Made by a program: the position numbers and the translations under genes. DNA of 32,484 nucleotides from a virus. Shown here piece by piece: positions 8,233-16,528 of the stretch; within the stretch, counting starts at the first letter, position 1; every line of letters starts with the position of its first letter. The stretch spans positions 1 through 32,484 of the IMG/VR virus record IMGVR_UViG_3300009182_000204. One strand, given 5' to 3'. The notes under the pieces are model-generated. The model saw only the letters and a list, made by a program, of their open reading frames with translations. It did not search any database and was not told where the DNA came from.

Positions 8233-11200
8233 ATGGCAGAACAAAATAACATCACGGTATTTCAAAAATTAACTAGAATGTTTGGTTATCCAGGTCAAAC
8301 TAAAACAGATGAGAAACCTGCATCACCTTCGTTTAATTTCTCAAAAGATGAATTACTAAAAACAAATAGTAAGGAAGAATTTGAAACCGCATTATTACAA
8401 TCACAACAAAGTAGTTATATCGCAGATAAGTGGTCAAAATTAGATCAATCAATTTATAATCAATCAATCTATTATGAACCAAATAGAATGTCAGCATATT
8501 ATGATTATGAATCGATGGAATTTTCAATACATGGAGATACTAAAATTGCAACTCCTGATGGTTTTATAACTATAAAAGAGTTGGCAGAAAAAGGTAGAGA
8601 CCATGAATTTATTACATATGCATATGATCATAATTTAAAAAAAGTTGTTCCTACAATTGCTCGTAATGCTCATTACACTAGAGATGAGATGACATATAAA
8701 ATAACATTTGATGATGGTTCTAATGTTATTGCAACATATGGTCATAGATTTTTAAAAAGAAATGGTGTCTTTTGTGAAGTTGAAAATTTAAAACTTGGTG
8801 ATTCAATGATGCCATTTTATAGAAAATCTTTTTTTAATAATCAAAATTATAATTGGATATATACTTGTGATTCAAAAGAGGGAAATCACGGATGGGTTTC
8901 TGAACATAATTTAATTGCAGAATGGTTTTATGAAAGAAAAATCATGAAAAATGAAGAGGTTCACCATATTGATTTTAATGGTAAAAATAATTTACCTGAA
9001 AATCTTAAAATTATGGACATAAATGAACATAGGTCATACCATGCAAAAATAAATAATGAAAAATTATGGTCAAATCCGGAATTTAGACAAAAAATGTCAG
9101 ATGTTGCCAAAAGAAAGGGAGAATATCATTGGAACGGAAAAAGAATCGGAAAAAATAACCCATCTTATCTTGCAATTGAATTTAATAAAATAATTGAAAC
9201 AGCAAGAATTTATAGAACCCAAGAAAAAACCTCAAAACATTTAGGGTTTTCTATTGCAAAAATACAAGATGAATTGAAACTTAATGGATTTAAAAATTGG
9301 ATGACGTTTTTAGATGTTTATGGTATTGAAAAATATATTCCAACAAAAGAAGAAAGAGAATCTCTTAATTTTAAGGTAATACCTTGGGACTTAATTATTG
9401 AGGTTGCGAAAATAAAAGGTACTATGCAATCTACCGCAGATTTCATTGGTGTTAAAATAAGTAAACTTCGTTCAGCATTAAAAATGGGTGGTTATGAAAA
9501 TTGGGGAACGTTTATGGTTGCTTATGGTATGAAAAAATCAAAAGCAGGTAGAAGAAAAAAAAATAATGATGAACCTATAATAAATCATAAAATTGTTTCA
9601 ATTGAACCTTACGGGGTTATTCCTGTTTACGATTTAACCGTTCCTGGATACAAAAATTTTGCAACTGATACTATTTTTTCACATAATACTCCAGAAATAT
9701 CCGCAGCGTTAGACATATATGCAGAGGAATCCACAACAATGTCTGAAAAGGGTGAAATTCTTACAATTTATTCTGAATCAAAAAGAGTTAAACACATACT
9801 TGAGGATTTATTTAATACAAGGTTAGATATTAATACAAACCTACAGATGTGGGCAAGAGGTTTATGTAAATATGGTGATGATTTTATTTATTTAAAAATA
9901 GATCCTGAAAAGGGAATTATAGGTTGTCAACAATTACCAAATGTTGAAATAGAAAGAGTTGAGGGTGCGTTATCTAAATCCCCGCAACGAATGGATAATA
10001 GAGTTCCTACTAGAGAACTGAGATTTATGTGGAAAAATAAAGACTTGGAGTTTCAATCATGGGAAATTGGTCACTTTAGATTATTGGGTGATGATAGAAA
10101 ATTACCTTATGGTACTTGTTTAAAGTATAATACTAGAATTGAAACTGAAAATGGTTATTCTGAAATACAAAATATAAAAATCGGTGATTTGGTTTGGTCA
10201 TTCGACACTATTACACAAACGAAAGTTTTATCAAAAGTATTAGATACAGTAAATTCTGGTATTAAAAAAACATATAAAATTTCAACTAAAAATAATTTTA
10301 TTGATGTTTCTAAAGAACATAAGGTATTATATTATAACACTAATAGTAAAAATTTTGAGTATAAAAATACTTTAGAATTTAAAATTGGAGATTTATTGGT
10401 GGTTGATAAGATAAACACAAATAATGATATTCAAAATAGATTAAATGATAATTTTATAATTGAACCAATCGTTTCAATTGAAGATTCTGGTGAACATGAG
10501 ACATATGATATTTTTGTTGAAAACAATAACCATAATTTTTATGCAAACGGTATTGTTGTTCATAATTCAATGTTAGATAAAATTAGAAGAATTTGGAAAC
10601 AACTTTTATTAGCAGAAGATGCTATGTTAATTTATAGAACATCGAGAGCACCTGAAAGACGTGTATTTAAAATATTCGTTGGTAACATGGATGATAAAGA
10701 TATCGAACCATATGTACAACGTGTTGCAAATAAATTTAAAAGACAACCGGTATCCGACCCTAAAAATGGTCAAGTTGATATGAGATATAATCAAATGCCA
10801 GTATGGTCACAAACACCAATTCCTCTTCTTGATGGACGAACAATAACAATTGAAGAATTATCTAAAGAATATGATGAAGGTAAAGAAAATTGGGTTTATT
10901 CAATACAAGATAATACCTTACAAGTCGTACCAGGAAAAGTAATATGGTGTGGAAAAAATTATACCGCCGAAAAACTTATAAAGATATGGTTAGATGATGA
11001 AACTTGGGTTATGACCGCACCTGAACATCCAATGATTTTACGTGATGGTTCTCGTAAACGTGCTGATGAATTATTACCAAATGATTCTTTAATGCCTTTT
11101 TATACAAAAAAATCATCAAAAGAAGATGGAATGAAAATTATTGATTATGATATGATTTATAACCCAAATTCAGGAAAATATGAATTTGTTCATAGACTTA

Positions 11201-12831
11201 TTGCAAATAAAGTTTTATCAGAACAAAGGGAAACTGTAAGAAAAAACACTAATTTTAGATTGAATAATAACCTTACAGTTCATCATATTGATTTCAATAA
11301 AAACAATAATAATCCAAATAATTTACAATGGGTTGGTAATATAGATCACATTAAAATTCATTCTATAATTGGAAAAGAAAGAATTATAAAATATAATAAA
11401 TCAGAAGAAAAAAGAAATTTAAATATTAAACTAGCAAAAGAACAAGAATGGTATAAACGTTTTGAACCATATAATCATTCTGAATTACATAAACAACATG
11501 ATACTATCAGAAAAAATGCTCAGTTAAAAGATTGGTCAAACCCTGAAAAGAAAATTGAACGTTCAATTAAAATGAGGGTTCAATTTGATGAATATGTTTT
11601 TAATAAAATAAACGAAAATATTTTATCAAAAAACATAACCAATAGAAAAACAATGTTAGATTTTCTTTCGGGTAATATGATTGATTATATTATTTCAATT
11701 AATAGTAATAAACGATTATATAAATTAAGAAAAATTGATAGAACAGTTTTAGAAAGAGAAATTAATAATAAAGGATTTAAAACTATTTCAGATTATATCT
11801 CTTCACATAAACTAAATCACAAAGTATTAAGAATAGAAGAAATTCATCAAAAAGAAGATGTTTATTGCATGACCGTTGTTGGACCAAATTGTGAAGATGA
11901 TAGACATAATTTCGCTTTAAAAAGTTTCACAAAAGATGGTTTTGTTGAAGAAAATGGGGTTTTTTGTGCAAATAGTGTTGACCAAGATTATTTCGTTCCT
12001 GTTCGTGACCCATCACAAACAATGCCAATTGAAACATTACCAGGTGCAACTAATTTAGGTGAAATTGCGGACATTGAATATATCCAAAAGAAAATGTTGG
12101 CAGCATTACGTATACCTAAAGCATTCTTAGGATTTGAAGAAGTTGTTGGTGATGGTAAGAACTTAGCCTTAATGGATATTCGTTTTGCTAGAACCATCAA
12201 TAAAATACAAAAATCTTTAATACAAGAATTAAATAAAATCGCTCTAATTCATTTATATCTTTTGGGTTTAGAAGATGAGTTAAATGAGTTTAGTTTATCG
12301 TTAACAAATCCATCAGCACAATCTGATTTATTAAGATTAGAACAATGGAAAGAAAAAGTTACATTATATAAAGATGCCACATCCGATCAATCTCAATTGG
12401 GTATATTACCGGTGTCTCACACATGGGCCAAGAAAAATATTTTGGGTATGAGTGATAATGAGGTGATTTTAGATTTACAACAACAACGTTTAGAAAGAGC
12501 GATTGGATTTGAATTAACAAATACTCAATTAATTATTAAACGTTCTGGTGTATTTGATGAGATTGATTCTAAATATGGTATACCGGAAGAAGAAAGAGAA
12601 AAAATTGAAGCTCAAGGTGGTGGTGAAGCACCAGGAGGTGGTGGATCTCCAATGGGTGGTGGTGGAGCACCTCCGGCAGGTGGTGAAGGACCATTAAGTG
12701 AATCAAAAAAACATAAAATATTAGGTATGTTGGGAGAAAGTGAAAATTTTTCTGATCTTTTTAATATGGAAAAGGCACAACAGAATATTTATGAAATAGA
12801 AACAAAAATAAAAGATATATTAAATGATTAA
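8233..12831 (+). CDS. 20: Portal protein (gp20-like) containing three inteins
   Basis: A single 1532-codon frame. Removing three inteins (residues 98-485, 629-778, 856-1247) leaves a 602-aa portal protein, close to T4 gp20 (524 aa) plus a Gly/Pro-rich tail. Extein landmarks once joined: YDYESMEF+TPEISAALDI, LPYGT+SMLDKIRRIW followed by EDAMLIYRTSRAPERRVF, and RYNQM+SVDQDYFVPVRD followed by LPGATNLGEIADIEYIQKKM. These match the conserved core of T4-like portals. The portal forms the dodecameric ring through which terminase pumps DNA and on which the prohead nucleates. The C-terminal 100 residues have a low-complexity Gly run and then a helix. All three inteins sit in highly conserved portal segments. 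Confidence 0.92.
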   Translation: MAEQNNITVFQKLTRMFGYPGQTKTDEKPASPSFNFSKDELLKTNSKEEFETALLQSQQSSYIADKWSKLDQSIYNQSIYYEPNRMSAYYDYESMEFSIHGDTKIATPDGFITIKELAEKGRDHEFITYAYDHNLKKVVPTIARNAHYTRDEMTYKITFDDGSNVIATYGHRFLKRNGVFCEVENLKLGDSMMPFYRKSFFNNQNYNWIYTCDSKEGNHGWVSEHNLIAEWFYERKIMKNEEVHHIDFNGKNNLPENLKIMDINEHRSYHAKINNEKLWSNPEFRQKMSDVAKRKGEYHWNGKRIGKNNPSYLAIEFNKIIETARIYRTQEKTSKHLGFSIAKIQDELKLNGFKNWMTFLDVYGIEKYIPTKEERESLNFKVIPWDLIIEVAKIKGTMQSTADFIGVKISKLRSALKMGGYENWGTFMVAYGMKKSKAGRRKKNNDEPIINHKIVSIEPYGVIPVYDLTVPGYKNFATDTIFSHNTPEISAALDIYAEESTTMSEKGEILTIYSESKRVKHILEDLFNTRLDINTNLQMWARGLCKYGDDFIYLKIDPEKGIIGCQQLPNVEIERVEGALSKSPQRMDNRVPTRELRFMWKNKDLEFQSWEIGHFRLLGDDRKLPYGTCLKYNTRIETENGYSEIQNIKIGDLVWSFDTITQTKVLSKVLDTVNSGIKKTYKISTKNNFIDVSKEHKVLYYNTNSKNFEYKNTLEFKIGDLLVVDKINTNNDIQNRLNDNFIIEPIVSIEDSGEHETYDIFVENNNHNFYANGIVVHNSMLDKIRRIWKQLLLAEDAMLIYRTSRAPERRVFKIFVGNMDDKDIEPYVQRVANKFKRQPVSDPKNGQVDMRYNQMPVWSQTPIPLLDGRTITIEELSKEYDEGKENWVYSIQDNTLQVVPGKVIWCGKNYTAEKLIKIWLDDETWVMTAPEHPMILRDGSRKRADELLPNDSLMPFYTKKSSKEDGMKIIDYDMIYNPNSGKYEFVHRLIANKVLSEQRETVRKNTNFRLNNNLTVHHIDFNKNNNNPNNLQWVGNIDHIKIHSIIGKERIIKYNKSEEKRNLNIKLAKEQEWYKRFEPYNHSELHKQHDTIRKNAQLKDWSNPEKKIERSIKMRVQFDEYVFNKINENILSKNITNRKTMLDFLSGNMIDYIISINSNKRLYKLRKIDRTVLEREINNKGFKTISDYISSHKLNHKVLRIEEIHQKEDVYCMTVVGPNCEDDRHNFALKSFTKDGFVEENGVFCANSVDQDYFVPVRDPSQTMPIETLPGATNLGEIADIEYIQKKMLAALRIPKAFLGFEEVVGDGKNLALMDIRFARTINKIQKSLIQELNKIALIHLYLLGLEDELNEFSLSLTNPSAQSDLLRLEQWKEKVTLYKDATSDQSQLGILPVSHTWAKKNILGMSDNEVILDLQQQRLERAIGFELTNTQLIIKRSGVFDEIDSKYGIPEEEREKIEAQGGGEAPGGGGSPMGGGGAPPAGGEGPLSESKKHKILGMLGESENFSDLFNMEKAQQNIYEIETKIKDILND
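8524..9687 (+). mobile_element. Portal intein 1 (388 aa, Ser1, HNH endonuclease)
   Basis: It starts SIHGDTKIATPDGFITIKEL (block A with Ser1) and ends VYDLTVPGYKNF...FSHN before Thr+1 (blocks F and G with the penultimate His). An HNH motif (VHHIDFNGKNNLPENL, portal residues 243-258) marks a homing endonuclease. Downstream are two 51-residue repeats (314-364 and 382-432) that look like DNA-binding modules. The insertion point is inside the conserved portal helix before PEISAALDIYAEE. Confidence 0.9.
9172..9528 (+). repeat. Two degenerate 51-residue repeats in intein 1
   Basis: Copies at 9172-9324 and 9376-9528 share the frame IIE-x-A-(R/K)-I, a (F/K)-x-I-x-K-(I/L) turn, L-K-(L/M)-x-G-(F/Y)-(K/E)-N-W and TF(L/M)-V-x-YG. 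The pattern looks like helix-turn-helix modules of the kind found in homing endonucleases, so target-site recognition is the likely role. Confidence 0.7.
10117..10566 (+). mobile_element. Portal intein 2 (150 aa, Cys1 mini-intein)
   Basis: It begins CLKYNTRIETENGYSEI and ends FYANGIVVHN before Ser+1. Block B is ISTKNNF...SKEHKVL and block F is TYDIFVENNNHNF. No HNH, LAGLIDADG or other endonuclease block is present, so it is a mini-intein that can splice but not home by itself. It splits the conserved LPYG-S-x-LDKIR portal motif. Confidence 0.9.
10798..11973 (+). mobile_element. Portal intein 3 (392 aa, unusual Pro1, HNH endonuclease)
   Basis: The portal extein reads RYNQM, then the intein starts PVWSQTPIPLLDGRTITIEE and ends ENGVFCAN before Ser+1. 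An HNH motif (VHHIDFNKNNNNPNNLQW) marks a homing endonuclease. Residue 1 is Pro (codon CCA at 10798) instead of the usual Cys or Ser, the penultimate residue is Ala instead of His, and block F carries Cys (VYCMTV). The borders are set by comparison with remembered T4-like portals, which read NQMSVDQDYF across this point. Confidence 0.8.
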
Positions 12832-13573
12832 TAAAATGAAAAAATTTGGTGATATAAAATCAAAAATGTTAACTAAGTTAACCGAATCGTATTCTAAACA
12901 AAATAAAGAAGAAATGAAATCAATATTAAATTTGATTAAAGAAAATAAAGATTTTAAAGAACTTTATTTATTTTACGAAGAAATTGAGAATAAATATTTT
13001 GAAGATAAAGAAGTTGCTCAATTGTATGTTGAACAAATTGGTTCAATGTTAAAGGAAAGAAAACCTTTGGATAGTGAATTTATTAATAAATTATCATCAG
13101 TATTAAAAGAAGTTGAAATTAATGAAAATGAAATTTATAATAGTTTAGATATATTATGTGAAGAAGATTCATTACTAAACATTGATAAGAAAGTAATATC
13201 AAAGAAAAAACTTGTAGACTATTTATTAACTAAGAAAAATGTTGTTGAAAATACCGGTATGAAATATGTTGAAAACGAAAATTTATTACACTCAGTTTTA
13301 ACAAACAATTTTAATGTACTTTATGATAACACGTTGAGCGAAAGCGAAAAAATTGAATTAAAAAACATACTATCATTAACACAAGAAGAATTAACAAACA
13401 AAACAACTGAATTAAAAGAATCTATTAACTCACAAATTGAAAATTTATTAAAAGAATCATCTACTGACGAATTAAAAAACTCACTTGATAAAGTGAAGGA
13501 AGAAATTAAAACGATGGATACATCGAAACATAATTATTACAGATTAACACAATTAAAAAATGGACTTATTTAA
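12824..13573 (+). CDS. Probable prohead-core or head-associated protein
   Basis: A 249-aa, highly charged, almost all-helical protein, overlapping the portal end by 8 bases. Starts at 12824 and 12836 are both possible, the latter giving MKKFGDIKSKML. It has no membrane segment or catalytic motif. KLTES near residue 18 fits L-x-E/(S,A), a prohead-protease site. In T4 the genes after portal (67, 68) encode small charged core proteins cut by gp21, so a similar role is inferred from position and composition, not from homology. It ends in a bidirectional terminator. Confidence 0.55.
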   Translation: MINKMKKFGDIKSKMLTKLTESYSKQNKEEMKSILNLIKENKDFKELYLFYEEIENKYFEDKEVAQLYVEQIGSMLKERKPLDSEFINKLSSVLKEVEINENEIYNSLDILCEEDSLLNIDKKVISKKKLVDYLLTKKNVVENTGMKYVENENLLHSVLTNNFNVLYDNTLSESEKIELKNILSLTQEELTNKTTELKESINSQIENLLKESSTDELKNSLDKVKEEIKTMDTSKHNYYRLTQLKNGLI

Positions 13574-13584
13574 GTCCATTTTTT
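13555..13584. terminator. Bidirectional terminator between convergent genes
   Basis: A 14-bp perfect inverted repeat (AAAAAATGGACTTA at 13555-13568 with TAAGTCCATTTTTT at 13571-13584) has only two bases between the arms. It has T tracts in both directions and contains the stop codons of both flanking genes. Confidence 0.85.
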
Positions 13585-13832
13585 ATTTTCTCACTATAGA
13601 TTGCTCTCAACTTACTATCTCTCTTTTCAACAGAAGGTTTAATATATTCCTTTCTATTTTTTAAATCCTGAAGTTGTCTTGTCTTTTGAACTTTTTGTTT
13701 ATAAGTTCTCAACGCTGTGTCAATACTTTTTTCTTTTGTTACATTAATTATAATCATAATATAAATAATTATCGCGAATATAGTAATTAATTTTGTACTA
13801 TGAAATATTTTGTTTAAATTTATTATTAACAA
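13566..13832 (-). CDS. Small single-pass membrane protein with charged helical tail
   Basis: Reading leftward, a TTG start gives 88 aa; the first in-frame ATG would give 63 aa from 13757. The N-terminal third is hydrophobic (LITIFAIIIYIMIIINV), a likely membrane anchor, and the rest is a Lys/Arg/Gln-rich coil. It is convergent with the 249-aa gene and shares its terminator. There is no lipobox and nothing identifies it as a spanin or holin. The antisense position inside the head block suggests later insertion. Function unknown. Confidence 0.45.
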   Translation of the reverse strand: MLIINLNKIFHSTKLITIFAIIIYIMIIINVTKEKSIDTALRTYKQKVQKTRQLQDLKNRKEYIKPSVEKRDSKLRAIYSEKIKNGLK

Positions 13833-13862
13833 TAAACAGAATATAAAATATATGTAAAATTA

Positions 13863-14285
13863 ATGAAGACAGGAAAGTATATACCTTTAGGGTGTTATAA
13901 TAACGTAAAGATAGGTTATGGTACAGTAGACTTTAAGAACTTAAAAACAATTTATTTATCCTTTAATGCATGGTTACAACCAGAGGAAATGGAAGATTTT
14001 GATAGTTCTATTTTTAAAACAAGACGAAGAGTAAAAGAATACATTGGGAGTTTGAAAGATAAACATTTTAAACAACAATGTATTGTTGATTTAAATGTAA
14101 AAACCAAAGGAATAAAATTAGAAAAAAGATCTTTTATGGATTTGGAAATAACTTTATTTGTTAATTCACATTTTGATGTTAAATCAAAAGATACAAAAAA
14201 TAAGGTCAAAAATATATTAGAATCCGTTATTGACAATAGTTTTAGTGATAAAAAATTGTTCAATTTTCATAAAACTAAGAAATAG
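13863..14285 (+). CDS. Hypothetical protein, 140 aa
   Basis: A soluble, lysine-rich protein starting MKTGKYIPLGCYNNVKIGYG. It looks like an alpha/beta fold: strand pairs about 18-45, then KTRRRVKEYI, then strands DLEITLFVNSHFDV near residues 98-111. No family is recognised. It converges with the 457-aa minus gene with only 8 bases between stops and has no obvious terminator hairpin of its own. Confidence 0.55.
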   Translation: MKTGKYIPLGCYNNVKIGYGTVDFKNLKTIYLSFNAWLQPEEMEDFDSSIFKTRRRVKEYIGSLKDKHFKQQCIVDLNVKTKGIKLEKRSFMDLEITLFVNSHFDVKSKDTKNKVKNILESVIDNSFSDKKLFNFHKTKK

Positions 14286-14293
14286 TGTTATTA

Positions 14294-15667
14294 TTATAAA
14301 TAATATAATAAATCATCTTCATGAACTAAGTTTTTAATAAGTTTAGTAACGCCATCTTTATTTTTTGAATATTTAATAATATTTTTTAGTTGTTCTAAAT
14401 TTTTATATAGAACATTTCTTACTTTATTTAAACCAATTAACTTTGAGAATTTAATTGGTTTATTTGTTGTTTGTAATATTGCTACTATGTCTTGTGGTGT
14501 TATATTTGTTTTATTTTCTATTATATATTCAAAAATTTTATCTGAATTTTCAAATTTTTTAAGAATGTGGTATAGTTTATATGACGTTAAAGAATTGAAT
14601 TTATTTGGGTGAACTAATAATAATTCTATTTCATTAAATCTTTTATCAAAATCATCGGAATCGTCCATTTTTGTATAAGTATCAAAATTTTTATTTGTAA
14701 TATCCACGTATCTTTTAAGTAAATTTTTATTATTTTTAATTAATTCAAATTGTTCATCACTAAGAGATGGTGATAATCCAATATATTTGTTCTTTAAATC
14801 TTCAGGTAAAATTTTAAATTGATTATACGTCAAATCTCCATTATTTGTTACGAATATGTCTATATAAAATTCTTTTTCTTTATATGGTAATCTTGCAAAA
14901 TCATCATCACTTAATTTATTTCGATATAATTTAATTTTTTCTCTTTCTTTTGGAGTTAAAGGTTTTGGTTGAAATATTTTTCTTAACCCATTTAATTCGG
15001 GTACTTTTTCTAATATTTCTTGCCATGACATAAGAAAATCACCATCATTGATTGCGGAAGTTAATTTATATATTTTTGTATATTTATCTTCTTCATTCGC
15101 AAGTTTTAAAGCTTGAATAACGAAAAAATGATACTTATCGTTTTTTATTACATTTTTTCTTTTAACAAAGTAAAACGATGGTTCATCTTCTTCATTTAAT
15201 CTATAATTATAAAACATATTACTTGAATCAGATCTAGATATACACCAAGAATAATTACCTTCTCCTTTATAATGTATACACGCCCTAGGAGTATCTGCAT
15301 AATAGATTTCTACATCATTATTTTCAAATATTGATTTACCATCTATCTTAAAATCTTCAAAATTTTGTGATCCAAACTTTCTTTGTCCTGCAACATAATC
15401 CACTAGGATTTCTAATTCTTTAAATGTTTTATAATTATCTACATTAAATCGGGGTTCACCGGTTGGTACACTTAAACCTGGTAATTCAATGTCTCTCGCT
15501 TCTCTATATTTTTTATTTCTGATTTCATTAAAATCATCCAAATATTTTTTTACAATATTTTGACTAAACCCTTGTTGAATATATTTTTGAGTTTGAGTTT
15601 TAAAATCTTCATTTAATGTTTTTTTTATTATTAAACTTAATTGATTTTCAGATAATATGATTTTCAT
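14294..15667 (-). CDS. Tagged 457-aa protein of unknown function
   Basis: It begins MKIILSENQLSLIIKKTLNE, one of the clearest copies of the repeated N-terminal tag ending in L-x-E. The middle contains ACIHYKGEGNYSWCISRSD (129-147) followed by SSNMFYNYR and SFYFVKR, a Cys/Trp-rich segment I have seen in large phage proteins without a known role. The second half is helical, with repeated leucine-rich stretches. The gene lies antisense between portal-region genes and gp21. A purine-rich AGAAGGG 7 bases before ATG could act as a ribosome binding site, unusual here. I infer a head-internal protein delivered with DNA; the activity is unknown. Confidence 0.65.
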   Translation of the reverse strand: MKIILSENQLSLIIKKTLNEDFKTQTQKYIQQGFSQNIVKKYLDDFNEIRNKKYREARDIELPGLSVPTGEPRFNVDNYKTFKELEILVDYVAGQRKFGSQNFEDFKIDGKSIFENNDVEIYYADTPRACIHYKGEGNYSWCISRSDSSNMFYNYRLNEEDEPSFYFVKRKNVIKNDKYHFFVIQALKLANEEDKYTKIYKLTSAINDGDFLMSWQEILEKVPELNGLRKIFQPKPLTPKEREKIKLYRNKLSDDDFARLPYKEKEFYIDIFVTNNGDLTYNQFKILPEDLKNKYIGLSPSLSDEQFELIKNNKNLLKRYVDITNKNFDTYTKMDDSDDFDKRFNEIELLLVHPNKFNSLTSYKLYHILKKFENSDKIFEYIIENKTNITPQDIVAILQTTNKPIKFSKLIGLNKVRNVLYKNLEQLKNIIKYSKNKDGVTKLIKNLVHEDDLLYYL

Positions 15668-15737
15668 TATTTCCCTTCTTTAATACATAAATATTAATGT
15701 TTTTAATAAGATTAAATGAAAATCTATAATATCGACA

Positions 15738-15745
15738 TATTTATA
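15738..15745 (+). promoter_or_regulatory. Possible late promoter upstream of prohead protease
   Basis: TATTTATA, followed by G-T-A-A-T-A, stands 17 bases before the gp21 ATG in the 95-base gap between divergent genes. The spacing matches that before the portal gene, and a similar box precedes the scaffold gene. Confidence 0.35.
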
Positions 15746-15762
15746 GTAATAACAAACTATAA

Positions 15763-16449
15763 ATGAAGGTATTAGGATTAAATGATATTGGAGTAAAAGG
15801 TTACCTTATCGAATACGATAGTGGATACGTATCTCCTAAAGAAAATACTAAAATCATACAGGAAATGAAGGATTTGGACTTCTCAGAAGACCTTATCCTT
15901 TATGCTGTGCTACAAAAATACGATACCCCAAACAAAAACGGAAGAATTTATCCCGAAGTATTATTAAAAAGGGAAAATGACAAGTATCAATCAGTTATAA
16001 AAAAAGGTGGGGCGTTGAACGAATTAAATCACCCTTCGTCATCTTTAATTGATTTAGATAGAGTTTCACATTCAATATTGGAAACATGGTGGGATGGAAA
16101 AATGTTAATGGGTAAAATTAAATTATTCACATCACCAGGTTGGAAAAAAATGGGTATTGTAAGTACCAAAGGTGACCAAGCAGCAATGTTATTAATGAAC
16201 GGAGCAACACTTGGTATTTCTTCACGCGGTGTTGGTTCATTAAAAAATGTTAAAGGACAAAATATTGTTCAAGATGATTTTGAATTGGTGTGTTTTGACT
16301 TAGTATCATCACCATCTACACCGGGAGCATACATTTTTGCAGACCCATCTGAAAGAGATCAATACCAAGAATCAGAACAAGAAAAACCTGCAGTAGATGA
16401 TCGTATGAAAAAATTAATGGGTAATTTAAATAATTTTTTATCAAAGTAA
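15763..16449 (+). CDS. 21: Prohead core protease (gp21-like)
   Basis: A 228-aa serine protease of the T4 gp21 type. The catalytic His is H90 in ALNELNHPSS and the nucleophile is in LGISSRGVGS (S153/S154). YDTPNKNGRIYP (53-64) is a conserved N-terminal segment of this class. It acts inside the assembled prohead, degrading the scaffold and trimming capsid and internal proteins after (L/I)-x-E. Its target in the capsid protein here is probably LINE/A (residues 57-61 of gp23). It begins the block protease-scaffold-capsid, as in T4. The acidic C-terminal tail may help incorporation into the core. Confidence 0.9.
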   Translation: MKVLGLNDIGVKGYLIEYDSGYVSPKENTKIIQEMKDLDFSEDLILYAVLQKYDTPNKNGRIYPEVLLKRENDKYQSVIKKGGALNELNHPSSSLIDLDRVSHSILETWWDGKMLMGKIKLFTSPGWKKMGIVSTKGDQAAMLLMNGATLGISSRGVGSLKNVKGQNIVQDDFELVCFDLVSSPSTPGAYIFADPSERDQYQESEQEKPAVDDRMKKLMGNLNNFLSK

Positions 16450-16502
16450 CCATTTTTTTTATTGATTTTCATACAAAAAAATAATTTTTCAAAAAAACAT
16501 GA

Positions 16503-16510
16503 TATTTATA
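16503..16510 (+). promoter_or_regulatory. Possible late promoter upstream of scaffold
   Basis: GATATTTATAATAAAA stands in the 79-base gap before gp22, with 18 bases between TATTTATA and ATG. The same 16-base string occurs on the minus strand before the gene at 28351. Confidence 0.4.
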
Positions 16511-16528
16511 ATAAAATAAAAATTACAA

